Source of the DNA: Pararhodobacter zhoushanensis | Lineage (GTDB): Bacteria; Pseudomonadota; Alphaproteobacteria; Rhodobacterales; Rhodobacteraceae | DNA: 64,000 bases | NCBI RefSeq assembly: GCF_003990445.1 | Contig: NZ_REEZ01000001.1 | Coordinates: forward strand, 686,358-750,357 | Direction of reading: 5' to 3' | Shown: one piece after another, positions 26,742-35,372 of the stretch | Layout: every line of letters begins with the position of its first letter | Position numbering within the stretch: position 1 is the first letter of the stretch | The notes under the pieces: model-generated | What the model was told of the DNA's origin: nothing | Databases searched by the model: none | What the model saw: the letters and a program-made list of their open reading frames with translations, nothing else | Program-made: the position numbers and the translations under genes

Positions 26742-27848
26742 ATGACCAAACCCTCGACCCCGAAACGCCCCAAAGCCACAGCCCTGGAGACCGGTGCCGT
26801 CCGTGACGGCGACCGCATCGCCAAAGTGCTGGCCCGGCTGGGCGTCGCCTCGCGCCGCGTTGCCGAGACGATGATCGCCGAGGGCCGCGTCCGCGTGAAC
26901 GGTGAGGTGATCGATAGCCCCGCCCTGAACGTCACCGACCGCGACAAGATCATCGTCGATGGCGTGCCCCTGGGGTCCAAAGAGCCGACGCGCGTCTGGC
27001 TTTATAACAAGCCGCTGGGTCTGGTGACGTCAGAGCGCGACGAAAAAGGCCGTCGCACGGTGTTTGACGAACTGCCCGAGGACATGCCGCGCGTGCTCTC
27101 CATCGGCCGGCTTGACCTGAACTCGGAAGGCCTGCTGCTGCTCACCAACGACGGCGAGCTCAAGCGCCGGCTCGAACTGCCCTCGACCGGGTGGCTGCGC
27201 AAGTACCGCGTCCGGGTGAACGGTCGACCGACCGACGCCACGCTGGCCCCGCTCAAGGCGGGCGTGACCATCGACGGCGAGCGCTTCCAGCCGATGATGG
27301 TCTCGATTGACCGCCAGCAAGGCGCGAACGCCTGGCTGAGCGTCGGCATCCGTGAGGGCCGCAACCGCGAGATCCGCCGCGCACTGGAATCCGTCGGCCT
27401 GACCGTCAACCGCCTGATCCGCACCGCTTATGGCCCGTTCCAGCTGGGCGATCTGGCCGATGGAGCGGTCGAGGAACTGCGTCCGCGCGTGCTGCGCGAC
27501 CAATTGGGGCTTGGGGCCGATGACGTCGCCTCGGGCCGCGCCGCGCCGTCCAGACCGACCGAAAAACCCGCGCCCGCCGGGGGCAAGCCCATGGGCGGGA
27601 AACCCGCCACCGGCAAGCCCACCACCGGCAAGCCCGCTACCAAGCGCCCGGTGCGCCCTGCGAAACCCGGCACCATCGCGCCCGACGAGATGACCGGGCG
27701 CAAATCCTGGGGGGCCAAATCGCATGGCGGGCCGCGCAAGGGGCCGGATGGCGAAACCGTCAAGCCACGCTCATGGGGCCAGAAATCGGCCAGCCCCAGC
27801 GGCAGCAAGGACGGCGCGCCACCCCGCCGCCCCAAACCGCGCGGCTGA
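26742..27848 (+). CDS. rluB: Ribosomal large-subunit pseudouridine synthase (RluB-like)
   Basis: An RsuA-family enzyme that isomerises a uridine of 23S rRNA. The 368-residue protein has an N-terminal S4 RNA-binding domain (RIAKVLARLGVASRRVAETMI), then the catalytic core with GRLDLNSEGLLLLTND, which holds the catalytic Asp, and REGRNREIRRALESVGL. The final ~100 residues are a basic low-complexity tail with GKP repeats (KPATGKPTTGKPATKRP), likely disordered and RNA-contacting. RluB is favoured over RluE/RluF by the S4 domain plus tail, but site specificity cannot be read from sequence. Confidence 0.9.
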   Translation: MTKPSTPKRPKATALETGAVRDGDRIAKVLARLGVASRRVAETMIAEGRVRVNGEVIDSPALNVTDRDKIIVDGVPLGSKEPTRVWLYNKPLGLVTSERDEKGRRTVFDELPEDMPRVLSIGRLDLNSEGLLLLTNDGELKRRLELPSTGWLRKYRVRVNGRPTDATLAPLKAGVTIDGERFQPMMVSIDRQQGANAWLSVGIREGRNREIRRALESVGLTVNRLIRTAYGPFQLGDLADGAVEELRPRVLRDQLGLGADDVASGRAAPSRPTEKPAPAGGKPMGGKPATGKPTTGKPATKRPVRPAKPGTIAPDEMTGRKSWGAKSHGGPRKGPDGETVKPRSWGQKSASPSGSKDGAPPRRPKPRG

Positions 27849-27894
27849 GCCCGGCACGGACCCCATCGGTGCTTTCCAATCCCGCCGGACCTGT

Positions 27895-27922
27895 CTTATA
27901 GTTTCATAAATCTCTCCTATAT
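27895..27922 (+). promoter_or_regulatory. Putative promoter of the XpaC-TelA operon
   Basis: CTTATA (27895-27900), a 16-nt spacer and CTATAT (27917-27922) lie in a locally AT-rich patch between rluB and the first gene of the operon, about 77 nt before the small ORF. The CTATAT -10 would also suit an alphaproteobacterial heat-shock sigma factor. Prediction by eye only. Confidence 0.4.
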
Positions 27923-27998
27923 CGAGGGAACTCTCCCGCTATTGGGGGGGGCAAGACACAAAGCCCCGGCCTTGGGGCACGCGACGGGGAATTGTGAC

Positions 27999-28079
27999 GT
28001 GAGCACCACGGGCCTGCAAAAGACCTCCTACCTGCTGTTGGTAGCCTTGATCGTCTACGTCTGGTTCGTGGGGGGCTGA
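27999..28079 (+). CDS. Small membrane peptide (26 aa)
   Basis: A short frame opening with GTG and encoding STTGLQKTSYLLLVALIVY (after the start) then VWFVGG, that is a short polar N-terminus and a single hydrophobic helix. It is preceded by GGGGA at about 8 nt and ends three bases before the xpaC ATG, so it could be co-translated with xpaC. Its composition (one membrane span, LQK before it) looks like a genuine micro-protein, but no family is recognised and no independent coding evidence is available. Confidence 0.45.
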   Translation: MSTTGLQKTSYLLLVALIVYVWFVGG

Positions 28080-28082
28080 GGC

Positions 28083-29039
28083 ATGGCACGGCGATACGGC
28101 GGCGAATACAGCCCCGGTGGCGATCCCCGCTCGGACGCGGAACGCAGTTCGAACGCGGTCAGCACCGGCCCCAAGCGCGGCAAGAAGACCAGGCGTAAAC
28201 GGGTGAACCCGGTGGGCGCGCGGGTCAACATCCTGTTTATGCTGCCTTTCCTCTGGGCGTTCAGCGCGTTCTTCCGCGACCCCGCCGGGTTGGCGCAGCA
28301 TCTGGGCGTTTTTGCGGTGCTGATGCTCTCGGCCTGGCTGACGCGCGAAGGCGTGATCGCTCAGGACGCCTACGCGCAGCGCCGCGTCGCCCGCCGCCCG
28401 GCCATCCCGCGCAAGATCTTCGGCTCGGTGGTGATGGGTCTTGGCCTTGGTCTGGCGGGGCTGGGCAGCGCCTATGGCATGGCCGGTCCGGTGATTTTCG
28501 GCCTGTTCGGCGCGGGCCTGCATTTCTTCGCTTTCGGCCCCGACCCCTTGCGCGACAAGGGGATGGAGGGGATCGACGAGTTCCAGACCGACCGCGTCGC
28601 CCGCGCCATCGACACTGCCGAGGCGTATCTGGCCGCAATGACCGACGCGATGCTGCGCGCCCGCGACCGCACGCTGGAAAGCCGCCTGACCGATTTTCAG
28701 TCCCATGTCCGCGAGCTGTTGCGCGCGGTCGAGGATGATCCGCAAAACCTGACCGCTGCGCGCCGCTATCTGAGTGTCTACCTCGAAGGCGCGCGCGATG
28801 CGACGGTCAAGTTTGTCGAGATTTATGAGCGCGATCGCAACGCCGAGGCGCGCAGCGATTACGTGGCCCTGCTGGACGATCTTGAGCAAAACTTCATGCT
28901 GCGCACCGAAACCCTGCGCGACAACGACCGTCAGGCGCTGGACATCGAAATCGACGTGCTGCGCGAGCGGCTGGAACGCGAGGGCCTGCGCCCGCGTATT
29001 CCCGGCCCCGACAGCATCCCCGACCCGCAACCCCGTTGA
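28083..29039 (+). CDS. xpaC: XpaC-family membrane protein
   Basis: A 318-residue protein with a basic N-terminus (KRGKKTRRKR), two or three hydrophobic segments (about residues 48-65 and 115-150), and a C-terminal cytosolic helical region (AEAYLAAMTDAMLRARDRTLESRLTDF in parts) typical of XpaC, the 5-bromo-4-chloroindolyl phosphate hydrolysis family. XpaC genes are regularly paired with telA, as here (39 nt downstream). Biochemical function is unknown; comparative work links the pair to envelope stress. Confidence 0.8.
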   Translation: MARRYGGEYSPGGDPRSDAERSSNAVSTGPKRGKKTRRKRVNPVGARVNILFMLPFLWAFSAFFRDPAGLAQHLGVFAVLMLSAWLTREGVIAQDAYAQRRVARRPAIPRKIFGSVVMGLGLGLAGLGSAYGMAGPVIFGLFGAGLHFFAFGPDPLRDKGMEGIDEFQTDRVARAIDTAEAYLAAMTDAMLRARDRTLESRLTDFQSHVRELLRAVEDDPQNLTAARRYLSVYLEGARDATVKFVEIYERDRNAEARSDYVALLDDLEQNFMLRTETLRDNDRQALDIEIDVLRERLEREGLRPRIPGPDSIPDPQPR

Positions 29040-29078
29040 CCCTGTTTTCAGCACCTTATCCCTTGAAAGGAAGCCCCG

Positions 29079-30245
29079 ATGTCCGACGAGATCCGCCAGC
29101 AGGCCACGCAACTTGCGACCGCCGTTGAAGAAACGGCGCTGACGAGACTGCCCGAGCCGGTCGGCGAGCTTGTCCCGCTGGAGCAGGCCGAGGCCCCCGT
29201 CGCCGATGCGATCCGCAGCCGGATGAATGAAATCGACATGGCGGAAACCTCCTCCATCATCGGGTTCGGTGCCCGCGCGCAGGTCGAGCTGCAGACCATC
29301 AGCCAGGCCATGCTGAACGACGTGCGCAACAAGGATGTTGGTCCCGCCGGCGACAGCCTGCGCCAGATCGTCACCACCATCCGTGGCTTTTCCGTCAGCG
29401 AACTCGACACCCGCCGCGAGCGCAGCTGGTGGGAGCGTCTGACCGGCAAGGCCGCACCGCTGGCCAATTTCATGGCCCGTTATGAGACCGTGCAGGGCCA
29501 GATCGACAAGATCACGGAGAACCTGCTCAGCCATGAGACCGTTCTGCTCAAAGACATCAAGTCGCTGGATGTGCTCTATGAAAAGACCCTCGATTTTTAC
29601 AACGAGCTGGCACTCTACATCGCCGCTGGTGAAGAAAAGCTGAAGGAACTCGACGCCACCACGATCCCGGCTCAGGAGGCCGTGGTCGAGGCCGCGCCCG
29701 AAGATCAGAAGATCATCATGGCGCAGGAGTTGCGCGATCTGCGCGCCGCGCGCGACGATCTGGAACGCCGGGTGCATGACCTCAAGCTGACCCGTCAGGT
29801 CACCATGCAGTCGCTGCCCTCAATCCGTCTGGTGCAGGAAAACGACAAGTCGCTGGTCACCAAGATCAACTCGACCTTGGTCAACACCGTGCCGCTGTGG
29901 GAAACCCAGCTGGCGCAGGCGCTGACCATCCAGCGTTCGCGCGAGGCGGCGGAATCGATCAAGGCGGCCAATGACCTGACCAACGAACTGCTGACCAAGA
30001 ACGCCGACAACCTGCGCGAAACCAACCGCACGGTGCGCGAGCAGATGGAGCGCGGCGTCTTCGATATCGAGGCCGTCAAGCACGCCAACGATCAGCTGGT
30101 TGCGACCATTCAGGACAGCCTGCAGATCGCCGACGAAGGCAAGGCCAAGCGCGCCGCCGCCGAAGAGGAACTGCGCAAGATGGAGATCGAGCTGCGCGAT
30201 TCGCTCTCGGCTGCCAAAGCGCGCGAAAACGGCGCTCAGGCCTGA
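29079..30245 (+). CDS. telA: TelA-family toxic anion resistance protein
   Basis: A 388-residue, almost wholly helical cytosolic protein with family signatures: FNELALYIAAGEEKL (here YNELALYIAAGEEKL), DLERRVHDLKLTRQVTMQS, and IRLVQENDKSLVTKINSTL, followed by WETQLAQALT. TelA homologues confer tellurite or other anion/antimicrobial tolerance by an unresolved mechanism. Strong AAAGGAA-type ribosome site before ATG. It forms the middle of a plus-strand operon with xpaC upstream and a lipoprotein starting one base after its stop. Confidence 0.93.
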   Translation: MSDEIRQQATQLATAVEETALTRLPEPVGELVPLEQAEAPVADAIRSRMNEIDMAETSSIIGFGARAQVELQTISQAMLNDVRNKDVGPAGDSLRQIVTTIRGFSVSELDTRRERSWWERLTGKAAPLANFMARYETVQGQIDKITENLLSHETVLLKDIKSLDVLYEKTLDFYNELALYIAAGEEKLKELDATTIPAQEAVVEAAPEDQKIIMAQELRDLRAARDDLERRVHDLKLTRQVTMQSLPSIRLVQENDKSLVTKINSTLVNTVPLWETQLAQALTIQRSREAAESIKAANDLTNELLTKNADNLRETNRTVREQMERGVFDIEAVKHANDQLVATIQDSLQIADEGKAKRAAAEEELRKMEIELRDSLSAAKARENGAQA

Positions 30246-30246
30246 C

Positions 30247-31203
30247 ATGCGCATACCGGGCGACCTTTCGGTCCGCTCCCTCGCGGCGCTGGGGTTCAGC
30301 GCCGCGCTGACGGCTGGTTGCACGTCGCTCGGCGGCAGTGCGCCCAATCCGATGGCCGCCCCCGCGCCGGCCCGGCCCGCCGAGGTGCTGGCCATCGACC
30401 CGCAATCGGCCGACCTGCGCCGCTATTACACCGAAATCGAGACACAGCGCGTCTCGAACCGGATGATGCGCACCGATCCCGGCACCGACGACCTGCGGCT
30501 GACCGCCGGTCGGCTGGCTGAAACCTATATCGACGTCGCCCTGCGTGACGAGCATTCCGAGCGCGGCGCGGCCTCGGGCCGCTCCAGCGTGCTGCGTCGC
30601 TGGGCCGTGCCGGTGCGCTATTCGCTGGAGTTCGGCGCAACCACCAGCAGGGCCACCCGCGCGGCCGATTACCAGCACATCCGCGCGCTTGCCTCCCGGC
30701 TGGCGGCGGCCTCGGACCACCCGATCAGCGTTACCCCACTGGGCCAGACTGACGGCAATTTCCACGTGCTGATCCTGTCCGAAAGCGAACGGCAGGGGGC
30801 AGGCGACCGGCTGCGCGCCCTAATCCCCGGCATTGACGACGGCGCCGTGCGCCTGATCACCGACATGCCGCGCGAGACCTTCTGCATGGTGCTGGCCTTT
30901 GCCCGCGACGGGTCGGCCAATTATACCGAAGCCGTCGCCATCATCCGCGCCGAACACCCCGACCTGACCCGCCTCGCCTGCTATCACGAAGAACTGACCC
31001 AAGGGCTGGGGCTGGCGGCGGATTCCGACGGTGCGCGGCCGTCGATTTTCAACGATGATCAGGAATTCGCGCTGCTGACCGAGCAGGATCTGCTCTTGCT
31101 GCGCATCCACTACGACCCGCGCCTGACCCCCGGCATGACCGAGGCCCGGGCTCGCCGAACGATTTTTTCAATTGCCTCCGAGCTTGTGGCGGGTGCAAGT
31201 TGA
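30247..31203 (+). CDS. DUF2927 family lipoprotein
   Basis: A 318-residue exported protein. The N-terminus has a lipobox (ALTAGCTSLGG, Cys near 24). The mature part (NRMMRTDPGTDDLRLTAGRLAETYIDVALRDEH in pieces, then FCMVLAFARDGSANYTEAVAIIRAEHPDL and LTRLACYHEELTQGLGL) fits DUF2927, an uncharacterised alphaproteobacterial family. It starts at an ATG one base after the telA stop, so it is tightly coupled. Location: outer or inner membrane periplasmic face. Confidence 0.8.
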   Translation: MRIPGDLSVRSLAALGFSAALTAGCTSLGGSAPNPMAAPAPARPAEVLAIDPQSADLRRYYTEIETQRVSNRMMRTDPGTDDLRLTAGRLAETYIDVALRDEHSERGAASGRSSVLRRWAVPVRYSLEFGATTSRATRAADYQHIRALASRLAAASDHPISVTPLGQTDGNFHVLILSESERQGAGDRLRALIPGIDDGAVRLITDMPRETFCMVLAFARDGSANYTEAVAIIRAEHPDLTRLACYHEELTQGLGLAADSDGARPSIFNDDQEFALLTEQDLLLLRIHYDPRLTPGMTEARARRTIFSIASELVAGAS

Positions 31204-31239
31204 CCCCATCTTTTGATTAGATTTCTTAAGGAGTGACCC

Positions 31240-32367
31240 ATGGTATTCAATTTCCTCAAGGGCCAGTTCATCGACGTCATCGAATGGCTGGACGACAGCC
31301 GCGATACACTCGTTTACCGATTTGAACGCTACGGCAACAACATCATGATGGGCGCCAAGCTGACGGTCCGTGAAGGACAGGCGGCCGTGTTCATCCACGA
31401 AGGCCAGATGGCCGACATCTTTGGTCCCGGCCTTTATGAGCTGGAAACCAACAACATGCCGATCATGACGGCGCTGCGCAGCTGGAGCCACGGCTTCAAC
31501 TCGCCCTTCAAGTCCGAGGTGTATTTCGTCAACACCCGGCGCTTTCCGGGCCTGAAATGGGGCACGCAGAACCCGATCATGCTGCGCGACCCGGAATTCG
31601 GCGCGCTGCGCCTGCGGGCCTTTGGCAGCTATACGATCCGCGTGACCGATCCGTCCAAGTTCATGACCGAGATCGTCGGCACTGATGGCGAATTCACCCA
31701 GGACGAAATCTCGGGGCAGATCCGCAATATCGTTGTGCAGAAGGTCTCGCAATCGCTGGCGGCCTCGGGGATTCCGGCGCTGGACATGGCGGCGAACACG
31801 CAAGATCTGTCCAAGATCGTCGGCGAAGCGATCGAGCCGACGCTGACCGAATACGGCCTGTCGATGCCGGAACTCTACATCGAAAACATCTCGCTGCCGC
31901 CGGAAGTCGAGAAGGTGCTCGACCAGCGCTCGTCGATGGGGATCGTGGGCGATCTGAACAAATACACCCAGTTTTCGGCGGCTCAGGCGATGCAGCAGGC
32001 GGCCTCGGCCGGGGGCGACAACGCGATGGGTGCCGGTATGGGCATGGGGATGGGCATGGGCATGGCGCAATCCATGGCCAATGCGATGGCCGGAAACAAT
32101 CAGGGCAACAGCCAGCCTGCCGCCGCTGCGCCGCCCCCGCCGCCGCCGCCCCCCGCCGCCGCGCAGTTCCACGTCGCGGTGAATGGCCAGACGACCGGGC
32201 CCTTCGGCACCGCGCAGCTGCAGCAGATGCTGGCACAGGGTCAGCTGACCCGTGACACGATGGTCTGGACGCAGGGCATGGCCGGCTGGGAAAAGGCCGG
32301 GGCCGTGCCGGCGCTGGCACAGGTGTTCGCCTCCATGCCGCCGCCCCCGCCGCCGCCCGCGGGGTAA
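31240..32367 (+). CDS. SPFH-domain protein with C-terminal GYF_2 module (YdjI-like)
   Basis: A 375-residue cytosolic protein: an SPFH/band-7-like domain typical of the YdjI ('virion core protein-like') group (residues ~1-250, with FKSEVYFVNTRRFPGLKWGT and LRAFGSYTIRV), a Gly-Met stretch (MGAGMGMGMGMGMAQSMAN), a poly-Pro linker (PPPPPPPP), and a GYF_2 domain (VNGQTTGPFGTAQLQQML, TMVWTQGMAGWEKA). In Bacillus the YdjI homologue recruits PspA to the membrane with YdjG/YdjH. A strong AAGGAG precedes the ATG. No pspA is visible here. Confidence 0.85.
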   Translation: MVFNFLKGQFIDVIEWLDDSRDTLVYRFERYGNNIMMGAKLTVREGQAAVFIHEGQMADIFGPGLYELETNNMPIMTALRSWSHGFNSPFKSEVYFVNTRRFPGLKWGTQNPIMLRDPEFGALRLRAFGSYTIRVTDPSKFMTEIVGTDGEFTQDEISGQIRNIVVQKVSQSLAASGIPALDMAANTQDLSKIVGEAIEPTLTEYGLSMPELYIENISLPPEVEKVLDQRSSMGIVGDLNKYTQFSAAQAMQQAASAGGDNAMGAGMGMGMGMGMAQSMANAMAGNNQGNSQPAAAAPPPPPPPPAAAQFHVAVNGQTTGPFGTAQLQQMLAQGQLTRDTMVWTQGMAGWEKAGAVPALAQVFASMPPPPPPPAG

Positions 32368-32373
32368 CGGGCC

Positions 32374-33495
32374 ATGAGCGACGCAAGCCCCCCCGCCCCG
32401 CCCGTTGCGGGTGATGAACACCGTTTTCCGTGCGAAAATTGCGGCGCGCAGCTGCGGTTTTCGCCCGGCCAGCGACGGCTCACCTGCCAGTATTGCGGCC
32501 ACGAACAGGACATCCCGCATTCCGAGGCCGAGCGCGATATCGCGCTCGAGACCATGGATCTGCGCGAGGCACTGGCCAATCACCTGCCCGCCGACGCGAT
32601 CGAGGAACACCGCATCCTCAGCTGCTCGAACTGCGGCGCGCAGGTCGATTTCGACCCCGCGCAGCACGCTGCGCAATGCCCGTTCTGCGGCTCGCCGGTG
32701 GTGACGGACACCGGCACCCAACGCCAGATCAAACCCGCCGCCGTCCTGCCCTTCAAGCTGGCCGAGCGCGAGGCCCATGACGCGATGAAGTCATGGCTGG
32801 GGCGGCTGTGGTTCGCGCCCAACAAGCTCAAGGAATACGCGCGCTCGGACGGCTCGCGGCTGGACGGGCTCTATGTGCCCTATTGGTCCTTCGACAGCGA
32901 CACCCGCTCGCGCTATACCGGCGAACGGGGCGACGCCTATTACGAAACCCGCACGGTGAACCGTAACGGCAAGATGGAAACCGAGCAGGTGCGCAAGATC
33001 CGCTGGCACCGCGTGTCAGGTCGGGTCGCGCGGCATTTCCACGATATGCTGATCATGGCTTCGCAATCGCTGCCACGCAAATACGTCCGCGCGCTTGAGC
33101 CGTGGATGCTGGGCGAACTGGCGCCCTATTCGCCGCAGTTCCTGTCCGGTTTCCGCGCCGAGGGGTACACGGTGCAACTGCCCGACGGGCATGTTCTGGC
33201 GGTCGGGCGCATGGATGAGGTGATCCGTCAGGACGTGCGCCGCGACATCGGCGGCGACGAGCAGCGGGTGCATTCCGTCGACACCGACCATCAGGACGAG
33301 CGGTTCAAGCACGTCCTCTTGCCGATCTGGATGGCGGCCTATCGCTATCGCGGTAAATCCTATCGGTTCGTGGTGAACGGCCAGACCGGCAAGGTGCAGG
33401 GCGAACGCCCGTGGTCCGCCTGGAAGATTACCGGCGCGGTGATCGTCGCGATCATCGTCGCGGGCGTCATCTTCTACGTGACGCAGAACCGCTGA
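32374..33495 (+). CDS. Zinc-ribbon, membrane-anchored protein (YdjG/H-like)
   Basis: A 373-residue protein with two zinc ribbons: [12 protein letters not shown] with [10 protein letters not shown], and [11 protein letters not shown] with [11 protein letters not shown] long beta-rich middle region ([21 protein letters not shown]) and one C-terminal membrane helix ([18 protein letters not shown]) follow. Databases often mislabel this family as replication factor Y or TFIIB zinc-binding. It lies 6 nt after the SPFH gene, matching the YdjI-YdjG/H pairing, which suggests it is the membrane anchor for that protein. Confidence 0.78.
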   Translation: MSDASPPAPPVAGDEHRFPCENCGAQLRFSPGQRRLTCQYCGHEQDIPHSEAERDIALETMDLREALANHLPADAIEEHRILSCSNCGAQVDFDPAQHAAQCPFCGSPVVTDTGTQRQIKPAAVLPFKLAEREAHDAMKSWLGRLWFAPNKLKEYARSDGSRLDGLYVPYWSFDSDTRSRYTGERGDAYYETRTVNRNGKMETEQVRKIRWHRVSGRVARHFHDMLIMASQSLPRKYVRALEPWMLGELAPYSPQFLSGFRAEGYTVQLPDGHVLAVGRMDEVIRQDVRRDIGGDEQRVHSVDTDHQDERFKHVLLPIWMAAYRYRGKSYRFVVNGQTGKVQGERPWSAWKITGAVIVAIIVAGVIFYVTQNR

Positions 33496-33932
33496 TGCGC
33501 GCGCTTGTACAACGGGTGACCGAGGCGTCGGTGTCGGTCGACGGGTCGGTGGTCGGGGCCTGCGGGCCGGGGTTGATGATCCTGATCTGCGCGATGCAGG
33601 GCGACGGGCCTGACAAGGCCCGCGCGCTAGCCGACAAGATCCTGAAACTGCGCATTTTCCGCGACGAGGCGGGCAAGACCAACCGCTCGCTGGCGGATGT
33701 GGGCGGCGGGGCGCTGGTGGTCAGCCAGTTCACGCTGGCGGCGGATACCTCACGCGGGAACCGGCCGGGGTTTTCCGCGGCCGCGCCGCCGGATGAAGGG
33801 CGCGCACTGTATGAGCTTTTCGCCGACAATCTCAGTGCGCAGGGCATCGTGGTGGGGCGCGGGGAGTTTGGCGCCGAGATGCAGTTAGCGCTGGTCAACG
33901 ACGGGCCAATGACGATCTGGCTGGATCTGTAA
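33495..33932 (+). CDS. dtd: D-aminoacyl-tRNA deacylase
   Basis: Dtd removes D-amino acids (and Gly from tRNA-Ala) from mischarged tRNA. The 145-residue protein begins [17 protein letters not shown] and has the active-site [17 protein letters not shown] segment. The GP motif appears as NDGPMTI, a mild variant of the usual N-x-GP-V/F-T. The ATG overlaps the preceding stop (TGATG), so it is co-translated with the stress operon, though its function is unrelated as far as known. Confidence 0.95.
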   Translation: MRALVQRVTEASVSVDGSVVGACGPGLMILICAMQGDGPDKARALADKILKLRIFRDEAGKTNRSLADVGGGALVVSQFTLAADTSRGNRPGFSAAAPPDEGRALYELFADNLSAQGIVVGRGEFGAEMQLALVNDGPMTIWLDL

Positions 33933-33939
33933 AGCGGGG

Positions 33940-34040
33940 GGGTGTTTCGCCCTCGTCCCCCGCGCTGACGCGCAGGCTCCTCGGGCGACCCGCCGGGGGG
34001 GGCTGCCCCCCGGACCCCCAGGGATATTTGGCGAGCAAAG
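33940..34040. repeat. Dispersed palindromic repeat, related copy F
   Basis: A variant of the window's repeat: a GGGGGGCTGCCCCCC palindrome followed by GGACCCCCAGGGATATTTGG and GCGAGCAAAGAGAGG. It shares the GGATATTT core and the G/C hairpin but lacks the CCAAAGGGGG stem and the GGACAGA half. It fills most of the 265-bp gap between dtd and doeA. Confidence 0.55.
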
Positions 34041-34197
34041 AGAGGCCAGCCGTCCGCGCCACGGTTAACACAAGGTTACCTCGGACAGGTAGGGCGTTGG
34101 ATCTCTTGAGAAAACCCTGTTGTCCCATCGGGGGACATCGCGCCTTTGCGTCTGTTTCGCTGCCGTGCCATGCTTGGCACATCGACAGGAGGGCCCG

Positions 34198-35364
34198 ATG
34201 GACGACAGTGATTTCACCCGCACCGAATACGACGCCCGGCTCGCCCAGACCCGCGCTGCCATGGCGAAGGCCGGGCTCGACTCGCTGATCGTGTCAGACC
34301 CGTCCAACATGGCCTGGCTGACCGGCTATGATGGCTGGTCCTTCTATGTCCACCAGGCGGTGATCATCGGCCCCGACGGCCCGCCGCTCTGGTGGGGCCG
34401 CAGCATGGACACCGCCGGGGCGCGGCGGACGGTGTGGATGGAGGCCGACCGGATCCACGGCTACGACGACACCTATGTCCAGAACCCGGCCAAGCATCCG
34501 ATGGAAACGCTTTGCGCGCTGCTGGCCGATCTTGGCTGGGCGGCAGGCCGCGTGGGTGTCGAGATGGACAACTATTACTATTCCGCCAAAGCCCATGCCG
34601 TGCTGGCGCAGTCCCTGCGCCTGAGTGATGCAACCGGGTTGGTCAACTGGCAGCGCGCGGTGAAGTCCCCGGCCGAGATCACCCGGCTGCGCCGCGCTGC
34701 CCGGATCGTCGAAGCGATGCACCACCGCATCGTCGAGGTTGCCGAGCCGGGGCTGGCCAAGCACAAGCTAGTCGCCGAGATCCTGCACGCCGGGGCGATC
34801 GGCGCGGACGGGCATTGGGGCGATTACCCGGCGATCGTGCCGATGACCCCGTCCGGCATGGACGCCACCGCACCGCATCTGACCTGGGACGACCGGCCGA
34901 TGCAGCGCGGCGAGGCGCATTTCTTTGAGATCGCCGGGGTTTACCGGCGCTATCACTGCCCGCAATCGCGCACCTTGTTCTTCGGCGAGCCGCCCGCGAC
35001 CTACCGGCGCGCAGAAGAAGCGGTGCAGGAGGCGACAAGCGCCGCGCTGGCCGTCGCACGCCCGGGTGCGCTGTGTGAGGACGTCGCCGAGGCGTTCAAC
35101 AGCACGCTCAACGCGCGCGGGTTTCACAAGGACAGCCGCGTCGGCTATTCCATCGGGCTGAGCTACCCGCCGGACTGGGGTGAGCGCACCCTGTCGCTGC
35201 GCCGGGGCGACACGACCGAGTTGCGGCCCGGCATGGTGTTCCATTTCATGCCCGCGCTTTGGCTGGACGATGGCGGGATCGAAATCACCGAGCCGATCCT
35301 GATCACCGACAGCGGTGTCGAGCAACTGTGCACCCTGCCGGGAACGCTGTTCGTCAAAGGGTAG
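34198..35364 (+). CDS. doeA: Ectoine hydrolase (M24 peptidase/creatinase fold)
   Basis: DoeA opens the ectoine ring to N-acetyl-diaminobutyrate, the first step of ectoine use as carbon and nitrogen source. The 388-residue protein shows the characteristic strings DPSNMAWLTGYDGWSFYVHQ, VGVEMDNYYYSAKAHAVL, ATGLVNWQRAVKSPAEI, HLTWDDRPMQRGEAHFFEI and GYSIGLSYPPDWGERTLSLR. A canonical CAGGAGG precedes the ATG. It stands alone: doeB, doeC, doeD and the usual uptake genes and EnuR regulator are not nearby, so its in vivo partner set is unknown. Related creatinase-like hydrolases are the alternative. Confidence 0.85.
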   Translation: MDDSDFTRTEYDARLAQTRAAMAKAGLDSLIVSDPSNMAWLTGYDGWSFYVHQAVIIGPDGPPLWWGRSMDTAGARRTVWMEADRIHGYDDTYVQNPAKHPMETLCALLADLGWAAGRVGVEMDNYYYSAKAHAVLAQSLRLSDATGLVNWQRAVKSPAEITRLRRAARIVEAMHHRIVEVAEPGLAKHKLVAEILHAGAIGADGHWGDYPAIVPMTPSGMDATAPHLTWDDRPMQRGEAHFFEIAGVYRRYHCPQSRTLFFGEPPATYRRAEEAVQEATSAALAVARPGALCEDVAEAFNSTLNARGFHKDSRVGYSIGLSYPPDWGERTLSLRRGDTTELRPGMVFHFMPALWLDDGGIEITEPILITDSGVEQLCTLPGTLFVKG

Positions 35365-35372
35365 AGCGCGCC

